DNA of 64,000 nucleotides, taken from contig NZ_FOAS01000014.1 in assembly GCF_900109735.1 (NCBI RefSeq), forward strand, positions 1 to 64,000, given 5' to 3'. Numbering within the stretch: position 1 is the first letter of the stretch; every line of letters begins with the position of its first letter. Of this stretch, positions 33,981-43,126 are shown piece by piece. Under the pieces are notes generated by a model. That model was not told the origin of the DNA. It made no database searches and saw only the letters and a list, made by a program, of their open reading frames with translations. The stretch comes from Atopomonas hussainii. GTDB lineage: Bacteria > Pseudomonadota > Gammaproteobacteria > Pseudomonadales > Pseudomonadaceae. The position numbers were made by a program, and so were the translations under genes.

Positions 33981-34586
33981 ATGACCAACAGCGAAGTGCT
34001 CAAACAACAGGACAACTCTGATCTTGTTTGGGACATGGATCACATCAGCAAAAGGGACTTTGCCGAGCGCTTTATTCGGCTGTTTGAAAACCGTTTGTGC
34101 GTCTACTCCGAATCGGTAGAGCAGATTTATACCAACTACAACCTGCACTTCCCTACCGAGCAAGGCCGCAAGATGGTTGTGCTGCCTAATCCGTATGCCT
34201 TTCACGACACCCTACACAGCATTCGCACTGCCGCAATTCGCAAAACAGGCCTGTGCATCATGCCCGGTGAGTTACTCGGCAAGCAGGGTTTAGTGCTCGC
34301 TGCGCACCTTGGCAAAGGGCAACCGGCACCTAAGTTCATGCCGTTTAAGCAGGCGATTGCGCGCATCATCAGCGATCAACGCAAGATCGGCGATGCGTTT
34401 TTGCCCATTCTTATGAAAGGTGATTTACGCGAATTCGATGAGCAGATGCCCTATCTGCACATGCATCGCTTACAACTAGAAAACCTGCCTCATCTCTCTG
34501 TTTTCGAGCGGCAGGATATTCAGCAGACGCTAACCAAGAAACTGCTCATGCTGTACCGCATGGCAGATACCTTAAAGGTCGGTTAG
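33981..34586 (+). CDS. Conserved-looking protein of unknown function linked to a chemoreceptor
   Basis: This encodes 201 residues, predicted soluble, with no signal peptide or membrane helix. Two Cys (in 'NRLCVYSE' and 'TGLCIMPGE') are present; the rest is mixed helical sequence ('FAERFIRLFENRL', 'FKQAIARIISDQRKIGDAFLP'). I do not recognise a family. The start codon lies 1 nt after the chemoreceptor stop, and its own stop abuts the stop of the convergent ihfB gene. Tight coupling to an MCP suggests a role in the same signalling unit, such as an adaptor or ligand-related enzyme, but nothing in the sequence shows this. Confidence 0.7.
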   Translation: MTNSEVLKQQDNSDLVWDMDHISKRDFAERFIRLFENRLCVYSESVEQIYTNYNLHFPTEQGRKMVVLPNPYAFHDTLHSIRTAAIRKTGLCIMPGELLGKQGLVLAAHLGKGQPAPKFMPFKQAIARIISDQRKIGDAFLPILMKGDLREFDEQMPYLHMHRLQLENLPHLSVFERQDIQQTLTKKLLMLYRMADTLKVG

Positions 34587-34871
34587 TTATTCGTCTTCGT
34601 TAACCCGATCGCGCAGTTCTTTGCCGGGCTTGAAGTGCGGCACGTACTTGCCATCCAGCGTTACTGAATCGCCGGTCTTAGGATTACGCCCTAAGCGAGG
34701 TGCACGGTAGTGCAAAGAAAAGCTCCCAAAGCCGCGTATCTCAATCCGTTCGCCGGTGGCGAGCGCTTGTGACATTTGCTCCAGCATGGTCTTAATGGCC
34801 AGCTCGACGTCTTTAGAAGACAGTTGCCCCTGATGCTGAACAATGCGGTCAATCAGCTCTGACTTGGTCAT
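34587..34871 (-). CDS. ihfB: Integration host factor subunit beta
   Basis: This encodes 94 residues, a DNA-bending HU/IHF-family protein that forms a heterodimer with IhfA. The family signature '[21 protein letters not shown]' spans the DNA-intercalating arm, including the key Pro in 'GRNPKTG'. The start '[10 protein letters not shown]' and length match IhfB. It follows rpsA on the same strand, a conserved gammaproteobacterial arrangement, with a terminator in between and 144 nt of gap for its own promoter. Confidence 0.96.
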   Translation of the reverse strand: MTKSELIDRIVQHQGQLSSKDVELAIKTMLEQMSQALATGERIEIRGFGSFSLHYRAPRLGRNPKTGDSVTLDGKYVPHFKPGKELRDRVNEDE

Positions 34872-34965
34872 GCTTTTCCCTTAGTTTTCAAGCGACTAGG
34901 TAACTCCAGCACTGTTTTATCACGCGCCGCACATCACTTACAACTAAGCAAAACGCACTGTCAAT

Positions 34966-34996
34966 AAAAAAGGGCGACCTAAGTCGCCCTTTTTTC
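34966..34996 (-). terminator. Terminator between rpsA and ihfB
   Basis: AGGGCGAC (34971-34978) pairs with GTCGCCCT (34983-34990) around CTAA. It has A- and T-runs on either side, and stops transcription of the minus-strand rpsA gene. Confidence 0.88.
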
Positions 34997-35015
34997 GACA
35001 GAATGTAAGAACGTA

Positions 35016-36698
35016 TTAGTTCTTGCCTTCCATCTGAGCCTTGATCAGATCACCAATGGTGGTCGGACCCGATGCTTCGACGTCCTGCTTGTTACGCAGT
35101 TCTTTCATAGCATCTTTCTCGTCGTCAAAATCCTTGGCCTTGATGGACAGGATGATGGCGCGAGACTTGCGGTCAACGCTGATGATCTTAGCTTCAACAG
35201 CTTCGCCTTCTTTCAGCACGTTACGCGCGTCTTCAACGCGGTCACGGCTCAGCTCAGAGGCCTTCAGCACGCCTTCAACTTCCGGAGCCAGAACGATCAC
35301 AGCACCTTTAGCGTCAACTTCCTTAACGGTACCGTTAACGATGGCGCCTTTGTCGTTCAGAGATACGAAGTTGCTGAACGGATCGTCTTCCAGCTGCTTG
35401 ATGCCCAGGGAGATGCGCTCACGCTCTGGATCAACAGACAGGATGACGGTTTCCAGCTCGTCGCCCTTCTTGAAGCGACGTACGGCTTCTTCGCCCACTT
35501 CGTTCCAAGAAATATCGGACAGGTGAACCAGACCGTCGATGCCGCCGTCCAAGCCGATGAAGATACCGAAATCGGTGATCGACTTGATGGTGCCGGAGAT
35601 CTTGTCGCCCTTGTTGAAGTTGCTGGAGAAGTCTTCCCACGGGTTGCTCTTGCACTGCTTGATACCCAGGGAGATACGACGACGCTCTTCGTCGATGTCC
35701 AGAACCATAACTTCCACTTCGTCGCCAACATTAACGACTTTCGACGGGTGGATGTTCTTGTTGGTCCAGTCCATTTCAGACACGTGCACCAGACCTTCAA
35801 CGCCTTCTTCCAGCTCAGCGAAGCAGCCGTAGTCGGTCAGGTTGGTAACGCGAGCCTGAACACGGGTGCCTTCCGGGTAACGACCGGTGATAGCTACCCA
35901 TGGATCTTCGCCCAGTTGCTTCAGACCCAGCGATACACGGTTACGCTCGCGATCGAACTTCAGCACTTTAACGTCGATTTCGTCGCCAACATTCACGATC
36001 TCTGACGGATGCTTGATGCGCTTCCAAGCCATGTCAGTGATGTGCAGCAGGCCGTCTACGCCGCCCAAGTCAACGAACGCACCGTAGTCGGTGAGGTTCT
36101 TGACGATACCTTTAACTTGCTGACCTTCTTGCAGAGACTCGAGCAGAGCTTCGCGCTCGGCGCTGTTCTCGGCTTCCAGTACGCTGCGGCGGGAAACGAC
36201 AACGTTGTTGCGCTTCTGGTCCAGCTTGATGACCTTGAATTCGAGTTCTTTGTTTTCCAGGTGGGCAGTGTCGCGCACCGGACGAACGTCAACCAAAGAA
36301 CCCGGCAGGAAGGCGCGGATGCCATTGATGTCAACGGTGAAGCCACCCTTGACCTTGCCATTGATAACACCCTTGACGACTTCCTCGGCAGCGAAAGCTG
36401 CTTCCAGAACGATCCAGGATTCGGCGCGCTTGGCTTTTTCGCGGGACAGCTTGGTTTCACCGAAGCCATCTTCAACCGCGTCCAGAGCCACCTGAACTTC
36501 GTCACCAACCTTAATGGTCAGTTCACCCTGCTCGTCGAAGAACTGTTCGACTGGGATAACGCCCTCAGACTTCAGGCCAGCATGGACGGTAACCCAGTCA
36601 CCATCGATGTCGACCACGATGCCGGAGATGATCGAACCCGGCTGCATGTCTAGGGATTTCAGGCTTTCTTCAAATAGTTCTGCAAAGCTTTCGCTCAT
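35016..36698 (-). CDS. rpsA: 30S ribosomal protein S1
   Basis: This encodes 560 residues with six S1 RNA-binding repeats, as usual for gammaproteobacteria (for example '[28 protein letters not shown]' type blocks repeated every 85-90 residues). S1 recruits mRNA to the small ribosomal subunit. The N-terminal start '[21 protein letters not shown]' is canonical. It lies directly downstream of cmk (127 nt), the standard gene order, and is followed by a strong terminator. Codon use is that of a highly expressed gene. Confidence 0.97.
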   Translation of the reverse strand: MSESFAELFEESLKSLDMQPGSIISGIVVDIDGDWVTVHAGLKSEGVIPVEQFFDEQGELTIKVGDEVQVALDAVEDGFGETKLSREKAKRAESWIVLEAAFAAEEVVKGVINGKVKGGFTVDINGIRAFLPGSLVDVRPVRDTAHLENKELEFKVIKLDQKRNNVVVSRRSVLEAENSAEREALLESLQEGQQVKGIVKNLTDYGAFVDLGGVDGLLHITDMAWKRIKHPSEIVNVGDEIDVKVLKFDRERNRVSLGLKQLGEDPWVAITGRYPEGTRVQARVTNLTDYGCFAELEEGVEGLVHVSEMDWTNKNIHPSKVVNVGDEVEVMVLDIDEERRRISLGIKQCKSNPWEDFSSNFNKGDKISGTIKSITDFGIFIGLDGGIDGLVHLSDISWNEVGEEAVRRFKKGDELETVILSVDPERERISLGIKQLEDDPFSNFVSLNDKGAIVNGTVKEVDAKGAVIVLAPEVEGVLKASELSRDRVEDARNVLKEGEAVEAKIISVDRKSRAIILSIKAKDFDDEKDAMKELRNKQDVEASGPTTIGDLIKAQMEGKN

Positions 36699-36825
36699 GG
36701 TTATTCCTGTTTAACGGGCTTATGCCCTACACACCACATCACCAGTTGACGTGGGTCGGTTAGTTTTAATGAGGTCTTGGTGACAGCAGAAATGCTCGAC
36801 TGGTACCTGTTACCGCCTCAAAAAT

Positions 36826-37509
36826 TCAATCGCCGAGGCTTCGCGCTGCAAGCTCATCGTCGATTGCTTCGAGCACCTGATCGATGCTCATTTCCGTGGA
36901 GTCCATCAAGATCGCATCTGCGGCCGGCCGTAATGGCGCCACTGCACGATTCATGTCTCGCTCGTCTCGAGCCTGAATCTCCAACAAAAGACTCTCAAGG
37001 TTAACATCCAGCCCCTGCCCCTTCAACTGCAGGTAACGGCGGCGGGCACGTTCTTCGGCGCTAGCGGTCAGGAAAATCTTCAATGGCGCCTCAGGAAACA
37101 CCACAGTGCCCATGTCACGACCATCGGCAATCAGCCCCGGCGCTTCACAAAACGCCCGCTGACGCTGCAACAGCGCCTCGCGCACGGCAGGCAAAGCCGC
37201 CACTTGCGATGCGCCAGCACCAGCTTCTTCAGTACGGATCAGCTGAGTGACTTCTTCGCCTTCGAGAATAATCTTCTGCCCTGCGCCATCATCTAGGAAC
37301 TGCACATCCAAGTGCGCAGCCAGCACTTTCAGGGCCTCTTCGTTATCCAGCGCCACGCCATGGTTGCGCGCAGCAAACGCCAGCAAGCGGTACAGGGCGC
37401 CGGAATCCAGCAGATGAAAGCCTAATTTGCGCGCCAAACGCCCAGCCACCGTGCCTTTGCCGGAGCCGCTGGGGCCGTCAATAGCGATGACTAGCGGCTG
37501 CTCACTCAT
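36826..37509 (-). CDS. cmk: Cytidylate kinase
   Basis: This encodes 227 residues. It phosphorylates CMP and dCMP with ATP in the cytoplasm. The P-loop '[19 protein letters not shown]' (about residues 9-27), '[12 protein letters not shown]' and '[20 protein letters not shown]' are characteristic. The ATG overlaps the stop of the upstream tyrA-aroA gene by 4 nt, so translation is coupled, as in other pseudomonads. Confidence 0.96.
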   Translation of the reverse strand: MSEQPLVIAIDGPSGSGKGTVAGRLARKLGFHLLDSGALYRLLAFAARNHGVALDNEEALKVLAAHLDVQFLDDGAGQKIILEGEEVTQLIRTEEAGAGASQVAALPAVREALLQRQRAFCEAPGLIADGRDMGTVVFPEAPLKIFLTASAEERARRRYLQLKGQGLDVNLESLLLEIQARDERDMNRAVAPLRPAADAILMDSTEMSIDQVLEAIDDELAARSLGD

Positions 37510-39722
37510 GCCTTGCTCTCCATCGCCACTTGAATACCGGCGCCTTGCGCAATGCCTAAGAAGTTGGGGAATGAGGTGGCTACGTTGGCGCAGTCACGGA
37601 TCACGATGTCATCATGCGCACGCAGCGAGGCCACCGAGAAGGCCATAGCAATACGATGATCGCCGTGGCTGTCAATTTCGCCGCCGAGCATTTGCCCACC
37701 TTCGATCACGATACCGTCCGGCGTCGGCTCGGCTTTAATGCCCAGCACTTTCAAGCCATCGGCCATCACTTGAATACGGTCGGACTCTTTCACGCGCAGT
37801 TCTTCTGCACCACGCAGAATGGTGGTGCCTTCGGCACAGGCGGCAGCCACAAACAGCACAGGAAATTCGTCAATCGCCAGCGGCACCAGCTCTTCAGGAA
37901 TTTCGATGCCCTTAAGCTTGGCAGCACGCACACGCAGATCAGCTACTGGCTCACCACCCACCACACGCTGGTTTTCAACCTGAATATCGCCGCCCATCAA
38001 GCGCAGGATATCGATCACGCCAGTACGGGTTGGGTTGATGCCCACGTGCTCCAACAGCAATTCAGAACCTTCAGCGATGCTCGCCGCCACCAAGAAGAAA
38101 GCCGCCGATGAAATATCCGCCGGTACTTCAATTTTGCCAGCAGACAGCTTGCCGCCACTCTTAACCGCGGCTTTATTGCCCTGCACGTCTACCGCATAGC
38201 CAAAGCCTTGCAGCATACGCTCGGTATGGTCACGCGTCGGCGCGGGCTCGCTCACTGAGGTTTCGCCAGCCGCGTACAGGCCAGCCAGCAACAAACAGGA
38301 CTTCACCTGCGCACTAGCCATAGGCATGTCGTAATGCATGCCAGACAGGCGCTGACCGCCACGAATAGTCAGCGGCGGACGGCCTTCTGGACCAGTCTCA
38401 ATCAACGCACCCATTTCACGCAGCGGCTTAGCCACACGGCCCATCGGGCGCTTGGACAGCGACTCATCGCCGGTCAGCACCGTGTCAAACGACTGCCCCG
38501 CCAACAGGCCTGAGAGCAAGCGCATTGAAGTGCCCGAGTTACCCAAATACAGCGGGCCCGGCGGCTGCTTGAGGCCATGCAAGCCTACGCCATGCACCAC
38601 CACGCGACCGTTATGCGGGCCTTCAATCACCACGCCCATGTCGCGGAAGGCCTGCAAGGTCGCCAGCGCGTCTTCACCTTCAAGGAAACCTTCCACTTCG
38701 GTGGTGCCTTCGGCTAACGAGCCGAGCATGATCGAACGGTGTGAAATGGATTTGTCACCCGGTACGCGAACGCGACCACTCAGGCGACCGCCTGGCTTGG
38801 CCAGGTAGCTGACGTCTTGACTGTGCATAGTGTCCATGTAGGCCCTGCGGGCCAGCATCTTAGTGAAGTGTTCACGGGCCGCTTGGGCGCGGGTAAAAAT
38901 CCCCAGCAAGCTGACGCCGTCCCCGGTGTCGATGGCAGCGCGCAGGCTGTCTAGATCGGCACGATAAATGTCTAAAATCCGCAGCACCGCCTCACGGTTA
39001 GCGCGGAAGATGTCATGCCACATCACCGGATCACTGCCGGCGATACGGGTAAAGTCGCGAAAACCACCCGCGGCATAACGGAAAATCTCGAGATTTTCGC
39101 TTTGTTTGGCCAAGGAGTCGACCAAACCAAACGCCAACAAGTGCGGCAAGTGACTGGTGGCGGCCAACACTTCGTCGTGATGGCTTATGTCCATAAACTC
39201 GACTTGCGCGCCCAGTGCTACCCACAGCTTGCGCACTAAACGCAGCGCCTGCTGATCGGTACGCTCGTGCGGGGTGAGGATGACTTTATGGCGCTGAAAC
39301 AAGCTAGCGTTGGCGGCTTCAACGCCGCTCTGCTCGGAGCCGGCAATCGGGTGGCCCGGCACAAACGCAGCGGGGAATGCGCCAAACGCCTGCTCAGCAG
39401 CGCGCACCACGTTACCTTTGGCACTACCGACATCGGTAATCACTGCCTGCCCCAGCTCAACCGTGGCCAGCTCAGCCAGTACCTTCTCCATCGCCAGAAT
39501 TGGCACGGCGAGCATGATCACATCGGCGCCTGCGCAGCCAGCGGCTAAGGTTGCTTCACAGCGATCAGCCACGCCCAACTCAACGGCACGGGCGCGACTG
39601 CGTGGGTCTTTGTCGACCCCAACCACTTCAGCAAACAGGCCGGTTTCGCGCAGGCCTTTGGCAAACGAGCCGCCAATCAGGCCTAAGCCAACGACTGTCA
39701 GTCGTTTGAGCTGCACGCTCAC
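37506..39722 (-). CDS. tyrA-aroA: Bifunctional prephenate dehydrogenase / 3-phosphoshikimate 1-carboxyvinyltransferase
   Basis: This encodes 738 residues from a GTG that overlaps the hisC stop (GTGA). Residues 1-295 are a cyclohexadienyl/prephenate dehydrogenase with the NAD motif '[17 protein letters not shown]' and '[11 protein letters not shown]'. Residues about 300-738 are EPSP synthase with '[19 protein letters not shown]', '[15 protein letters not shown]' and '[14 protein letters not shown]'. The two enzymes act at different points of aromatic amino acid synthesis (tyrosine branch and shikimate pathway). This fusion is typical of Pseudomonas and relatives and is a good lineage marker here. 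It sits in the hisC-tyrA/aroA-cmk overlapping cluster. Confidence 0.96.
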   Translation of the reverse strand: MSVQLKRLTVVGLGLIGGSFAKGLRETGLFAEVVGVDKDPRSRARAVELGVADRCEATLAAGCAGADVIMLAVPILAMEKVLAELATVELGQAVITDVGSAKGNVVRAAEQAFGAFPAAFVPGHPIAGSEQSGVEAANASLFQRHKVILTPHERTDQQALRLVRKLWVALGAQVEFMDISHHDEVLAATSHLPHLLAFGLVDSLAKQSENLEIFRYAAGGFRDFTRIAGSDPVMWHDIFRANREAVLRILDIYRADLDSLRAAIDTGDGVSLLGIFTRAQAAREHFTKMLARRAYMDTMHSQDVSYLAKPGGRLSGRVRVPGDKSISHRSIMLGSLAEGTTEVEGFLEGEDALATLQAFRDMGVVIEGPHNGRVVVHGVGLHGLKQPPGPLYLGNSGTSMRLLSGLLAGQSFDTVLTGDESLSKRPMGRVAKPLREMGALIETGPEGRPPLTIRGGQRLSGMHYDMPMASAQVKSCLLLAGLYAAGETSVSEPAPTRDHTERMLQGFGYAVDVQGNKAAVKSGGKLSAGKIEVPADISSAAFFLVAASIAEGSELLLEHVGINPTRTGVIDILRLMGGDIQVENQRVVGGEPVADLRVRAAKLKGIEIPEELVPLAIDEFPVLFVAAACAEGTTILRGAEELRVKESDRIQVMADGLKVLGIKAEPTPDGIVIEGGQMLGGEIDSHGDHRIAMAFSVASLRAHDDIVIRDCANVATSFPNFLGIAQGAGIQVAMESKA

Positions 39723-40828
39723 GCCGCCAGCACCTTACGCAAGGCCTCAAGGAAGCGCTGATTTTCTTCCGGCAAACCGATCGATACGCGCAAATGCTGT
39801 GGCATACCGTAACCCGCCACCGGACGCACGATCACCCCTTCACGCAGCAGTGCTTGATAAACCGGCCCGGCATCGCGCTGTACGTCCACGGCAATAAAGT
39901 TGCCGCGCGAAGCAATCCAGTTAAGGCCATGCTCGGCAAAGCCTGCTGTTAGCTGCTGCATGCCTTGGTCATTCAGCACACGGCTGCGCTCTAGGTAGGC
40001 ATCATCTGTGAGTGCCGCAGCAGCCGCAGCCAGCGCGAGGCTATTGGCGTTAAACGGTTGGCGCACGCGGTTAAGCACATCGGCCACCACGGGGCTTGAA
40101 GCCGCATAGCCAATACGCAACGCAGCTAAACCGTAAGCCTTAGAGAAAGTGCGCGAGACCAGCAAGTTCGGGTAACGCGATAAATAATCCAAGCCATTAG
40201 GCAACTCGCCCGCTGCGCTGTATTCGGTATAGGCCTCATCCAACACCACCAGAATGTGCTCAGGCACTTGATCGAGGAAAGCCTCAAGCGCTGCCTGATC
40301 AAACCAAGTGCCGGTCGGGTTGTTAGGGTTGGCGATAAAAATGACCCGGGTATTGGCATCGCATGCGGCGAGCATCGCTGGCAGATCATGCCCCCAGTCT
40401 TTAGCCGGTACGCTGCGGCCTTCGGCACCCACCGCTTGGGTGGCTAGCGGATACACGGCAAACGCATGCTGGCTAAACACAGCATTTAAGCCGGGCGCCA
40501 AAAAGGCCCGAGCGACCAGCTCGAGAATGTCGTTAGAGCCATTGCCTAAGGTGATTTGCTCCAGCGCGAGGGCAAACTTATTGGCCAGCGCCTGCTTGAG
40601 CACAAAACCATTGCCATCGGGGTAGCGGGTTAGCTCTGGCAGTTCAGCCTGAATTGCTGCCAAAGCCTTCTGACTTGGCCCCAGCGGGTTTTCGTTGCTG
40701 GCCAGCTTAACGATGGAATCCACCGCCAAACCCAGCTCACGCGCCAGCTCATCCACCGGCTTACCGGGCACATAGGGCGACAGCTTTTGCACGCCCGCTA
40801 CGGCTTGAGCGAGAAAATCACACGACAT
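39719..40828 (-). CDS. hisC: Histidinol-phosphate aminotransferase (aromatic transaminase type)
   Basis: This encodes 369 residues. PLP-dependent fold-type I aminotransferase: the Schiff-base Lys is in 'SRTFSKAYGLAALRIGYA' (about residue 224), with 'NPNNPTGTWF' and 'VVLDEAYTEY' upstream. Within a pheA-hisC-tyrA cluster this HisC paralogue often serves as the aromatic transaminase of phenylalanine and tyrosine synthesis as well as, or instead of, histidine synthesis; which is true here cannot be told. Its stop overlaps the tyrA-aroA start. Confidence 0.93.
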   Translation of the reverse strand: MSCDFLAQAVAGVQKLSPYVPGKPVDELARELGLAVDSIVKLASNENPLGPSQKALAAIQAELPELTRYPDGNGFVLKQALANKFALALEQITLGNGSNDILELVARAFLAPGLNAVFSQHAFAVYPLATQAVGAEGRSVPAKDWGHDLPAMLAACDANTRVIFIANPNNPTGTWFDQAALEAFLDQVPEHILVVLDEAYTEYSAAGELPNGLDYLSRYPNLLVSRTFSKAYGLAALRIGYAASSPVVADVLNRVRQPFNANSLALAAAAAALTDDAYLERSRVLNDQGMQQLTAGFAEHGLNWIASRGNFIAVDVQRDAGPVYQALLREGVIVRPVAGYGMPQHLRVSIGLPEENQRFLEALRKVLAA

Positions 40829-40870
40829 GCGTTACCTCACAGCGCTGGCACACTTTGCGCGCCAAGCCAA

Positions 40871-41974
40871 TTACAGAACCGCTTTGGGGTAGGAACCCAG
40901 CACCTTGACGCCGACTTGGCTGTCATTGATGCGCTCAAGCACATCTTTGATCAGCGGGTCGTGGCGATGACCACGGAAGTCGATAAAGAACACGTAGCTC
41001 CACACACCGCTGCGTGAAGGACGGGTTTCGATGCGGGTCAGATCGATGCCATTGGTGTGGAACGGCGCTAGCAAATCGTGCAGCGCGCCGGGCTTATTGC
41101 GGCACGAGACGATGATCGAAGTCTTGTCCTCACCGGTCGGCGGTACTTCTTGGTTACCGATGATCAAGAAGCGCGTGGAGTTATCCGGGCGGTCTTCGAT
41201 TTTTTCGTGCAGCTTGGTCAAGCCATACAGATCGGAGGCCATGTCGCCGGCAATCGCCGCGCTGTTCCACTCGCCTTTAATGCGCTTGGCGGCATCGGCG
41301 TTGCTCGATACGGCCACACGTTCGACATTCGGGTAGTGCGAGTCCAGCCACTTGCGGCACTGCGCCAGCGACTGCGCGTGCGAATAAATACGTGTGATGC
41401 GGTCAGTCTTGGTGTTTTCACCCACCAGCAAGTGGTGGTGAATGCGCAGCTCAACCTCGCCACAGATGTGCAGGTCGTGCTCCATAAAGCTATCGAGGGT
41501 GTGATTGATCGCACCCTCGGTGGAGTTCTCCACTGGCACCACGCCAAAGTTGACCGCACCGGCGGCGACTTCGCGGAACACTTCGTCGATCGCGGCCATC
41601 GGCACGCTGATCACCGCATTGCCGAAGTGTTTCAGCGCGGCGGCTTGCGTGAAGGTGCCTTCCGGGCCCAAGAAGGCCACTTTCAGCGGCTGCTCGAGTG
41701 CCAAGCAAGTGGACATAATTTCGCGGAACAAACGCGCCATCTCTTCGTTATCGAGCGGGCCTTTGTTCAGTTCCATGATGTGATTGAGCACCCACGCTTC
41801 CCGCTCGGGGCGGTAATACACCGGGCTTTCGCCTTCGGGCAGCGACTGCATCTTCACCCGCGCCACTTCTTGGGCGCAGCGCGCGCGGTCACTGATCAGC
41901 TCGAGGATTTTCTCGTCGATGCTGTCGATGCGCTTACGCAGCGCCTTGAGCTGGCTTTCTTCGGTGCTCGACAT
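40871..41974 (-). CDS. pheA: Bifunctional chorismate mutase / prephenate dehydratase (P-protein)
   Basis: This encodes 367 residues. Residues 1-90 are an AroQ-type chorismate mutase ('LKALRKRIDSIDEKILELI'). Residues 95-270 are prephenate dehydratase ('FLGPEGTFTQAAALKHFG', 'PVENSTEGAINHTLDSF'). Residues about 280-360 are an ACT regulatory domain ('PGALHDLLAPFHTNGIDLTRIETRPSR') for phenylalanine feedback. It converts chorismate to phenylpyruvate. Its start overlaps the serC stop by one base (TAATG), so the two are coupled. Confidence 0.96.
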   Translation of the reverse strand: MSSTEESQLKALRKRIDSIDEKILELISDRARCAQEVARVKMQSLPEGESPVYYRPEREAWVLNHIMELNKGPLDNEEMARLFREIMSTCLALEQPLKVAFLGPEGTFTQAAALKHFGNAVISVPMAAIDEVFREVAAGAVNFGVVPVENSTEGAINHTLDSFMEHDLHICGEVELRIHHHLLVGENTKTDRITRIYSHAQSLAQCRKWLDSHYPNVERVAVSSNADAAKRIKGEWNSAAIAGDMASDLYGLTKLHEKIEDRPDNSTRFLIIGNQEVPPTGEDKTSIIVSCRNKPGALHDLLAPFHTNGIDLTRIETRPSRSGVWSYVFFIDFRGHRHDPLIKDVLERINDSQVGVKVLGSYPKAVL

Positions 41975-43050
41975 TAGCCCTGCTCCTTTTCGAATTCCTG
42001 CATGTACGCCACCAAGGCATCCACGGCTGCCTCGGGCACCGCGTTATAGATGCTGGCGCGCATGCCGCCCACCGAACGGTGTCCCTTGAGGTTCAGCAAA
42101 CCGCGCGCTTCGGCGCCGGCCAAGAAAGGCTTTTCTAAGCGCTCATCGGCCAAGGTGAACGGCACGTTCATCCACGAACGATCCGCCACGGCAATCGGGT
42201 TGGCATACAGGCTGCTGTTATCAATCGCGGCATAGAGTTTTTCTTGCTTACGGCGGTTGAGCTGCTCGATAGCGGTCAGGCCGCCCTGCGCTTTCAGCCA
42301 GCTGAACACTAGGCCCGACAAATACCAAGCGAAGGTCGGCGGGGTGTTAAACATCGACTCGTTATCGGCCGCGACTTGGTAGTTGAACATGGTCGGGCAA
42401 GCGGCTTGCGCCTTGCCGAGCAAGTCTTCACGGATGATCACGATGGTCAGGCCGGCTGGGCCGATGTTCTTCTGCGCACCGGCGTAGATCATGCCGAAAC
42501 GCGAAACATCCAGCGGACGCGACAAAATGGTCGACGACATATCCGCCACCAGCGGCGCATCCACTTCGGGAATCCAGCCAAACTCCAGACCGCCGATGGT
42601 CTCGTTCGGCGTGTAGTGCAGGTAGGCGGCGTCTTTGCTCAACTGCCAGCTAGCTTGCTCGGGGATGGCGAAATACTTGTCAGCTTTGGCGCTAGCCGCC
42701 ACGTTCAGTTGGCCGTAACGCTGGCCTTCTTCAATGGCTTTTTTCGACCAGATGCCGGTGTCGATGTAATCGGCCACTTGGCCTGCACCGAGCAGGTTCA
42801 GCGGGATCATCGCAAACTGGCTGCTCGCGCCGCCCTGCAAGAACAGCACTTTGTAATTAGCGGGAATCGCCAGCAGGTCGCGCAGGTCTTGTTCGGCTTT
42901 CTGGGCGATACCAACAAACTCTTCACTGCGATGGCTCATTTCCATCACGGACAGGCCTTTGCCCTGCCAATCGGCCAATTCGGCCTGAGCTTGTTGCAAA
43001 ACAGCTTCGGGTAACGCAGCTGGACCGGCACAGAAATTAAACGCGCGCAT
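41974..43050 (-). CDS. serC: Phosphoserine aminotransferase
   Basis: This encodes 358 residues, PLP-dependent. '[18 protein letters not shown]' at the N-terminus, '[18 protein letters not shown]', and the Schiff-base Lys in '[19 protein letters not shown]' (about residue 195) identify SerC. It makes 3-phosphoserine for serine synthesis and also serves pyridoxine synthesis. It lies between gyrA and pheA, the standard Pseudomonas order, and its stop overlaps the pheA start. Confidence 0.96.
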   Translation of the reverse strand: MRAFNFCAGPAALPEAVLQQAQAELADWQGKGLSVMEMSHRSEEFVGIAQKAEQDLRDLLAIPANYKVLFLQGGASSQFAMIPLNLLGAGQVADYIDTGIWSKKAIEEGQRYGQLNVAASAKADKYFAIPEQASWQLSKDAAYLHYTPNETIGGLEFGWIPEVDAPLVADMSSTILSRPLDVSRFGMIYAGAQKNIGPAGLTIVIIREDLLGKAQAACPTMFNYQVAADNESMFNTPPTFAWYLSGLVFSWLKAQGGLTAIEQLNRRKQEKLYAAIDNSSLYANPIAVADRSWMNVPFTLADERLEKPFLAGAEARGLLNLKGHRSVGGMRASIYNAVPEAAVDALVAYMQEFEKEQG

Positions 43051-43074
43051 GCTGAACTCTTCTATCTCAACGCT

Positions 43075-43106
43075 TAAACAAACCAGCGCCTTAGGTAAGG
43101 CGCTGG
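43075..43106 (-). terminator. Terminator downstream of gyrA
   Basis: CCAGCGCCTT (43083-43092) pairs with AAGGCGCTGG (43097-43106). On the minus strand it is followed by TTTGTTT. It separates gyrA from serC. Confidence 0.85.
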
Positions 43107-43126
43107 TGGCTTTCCATTGGTTTTAC

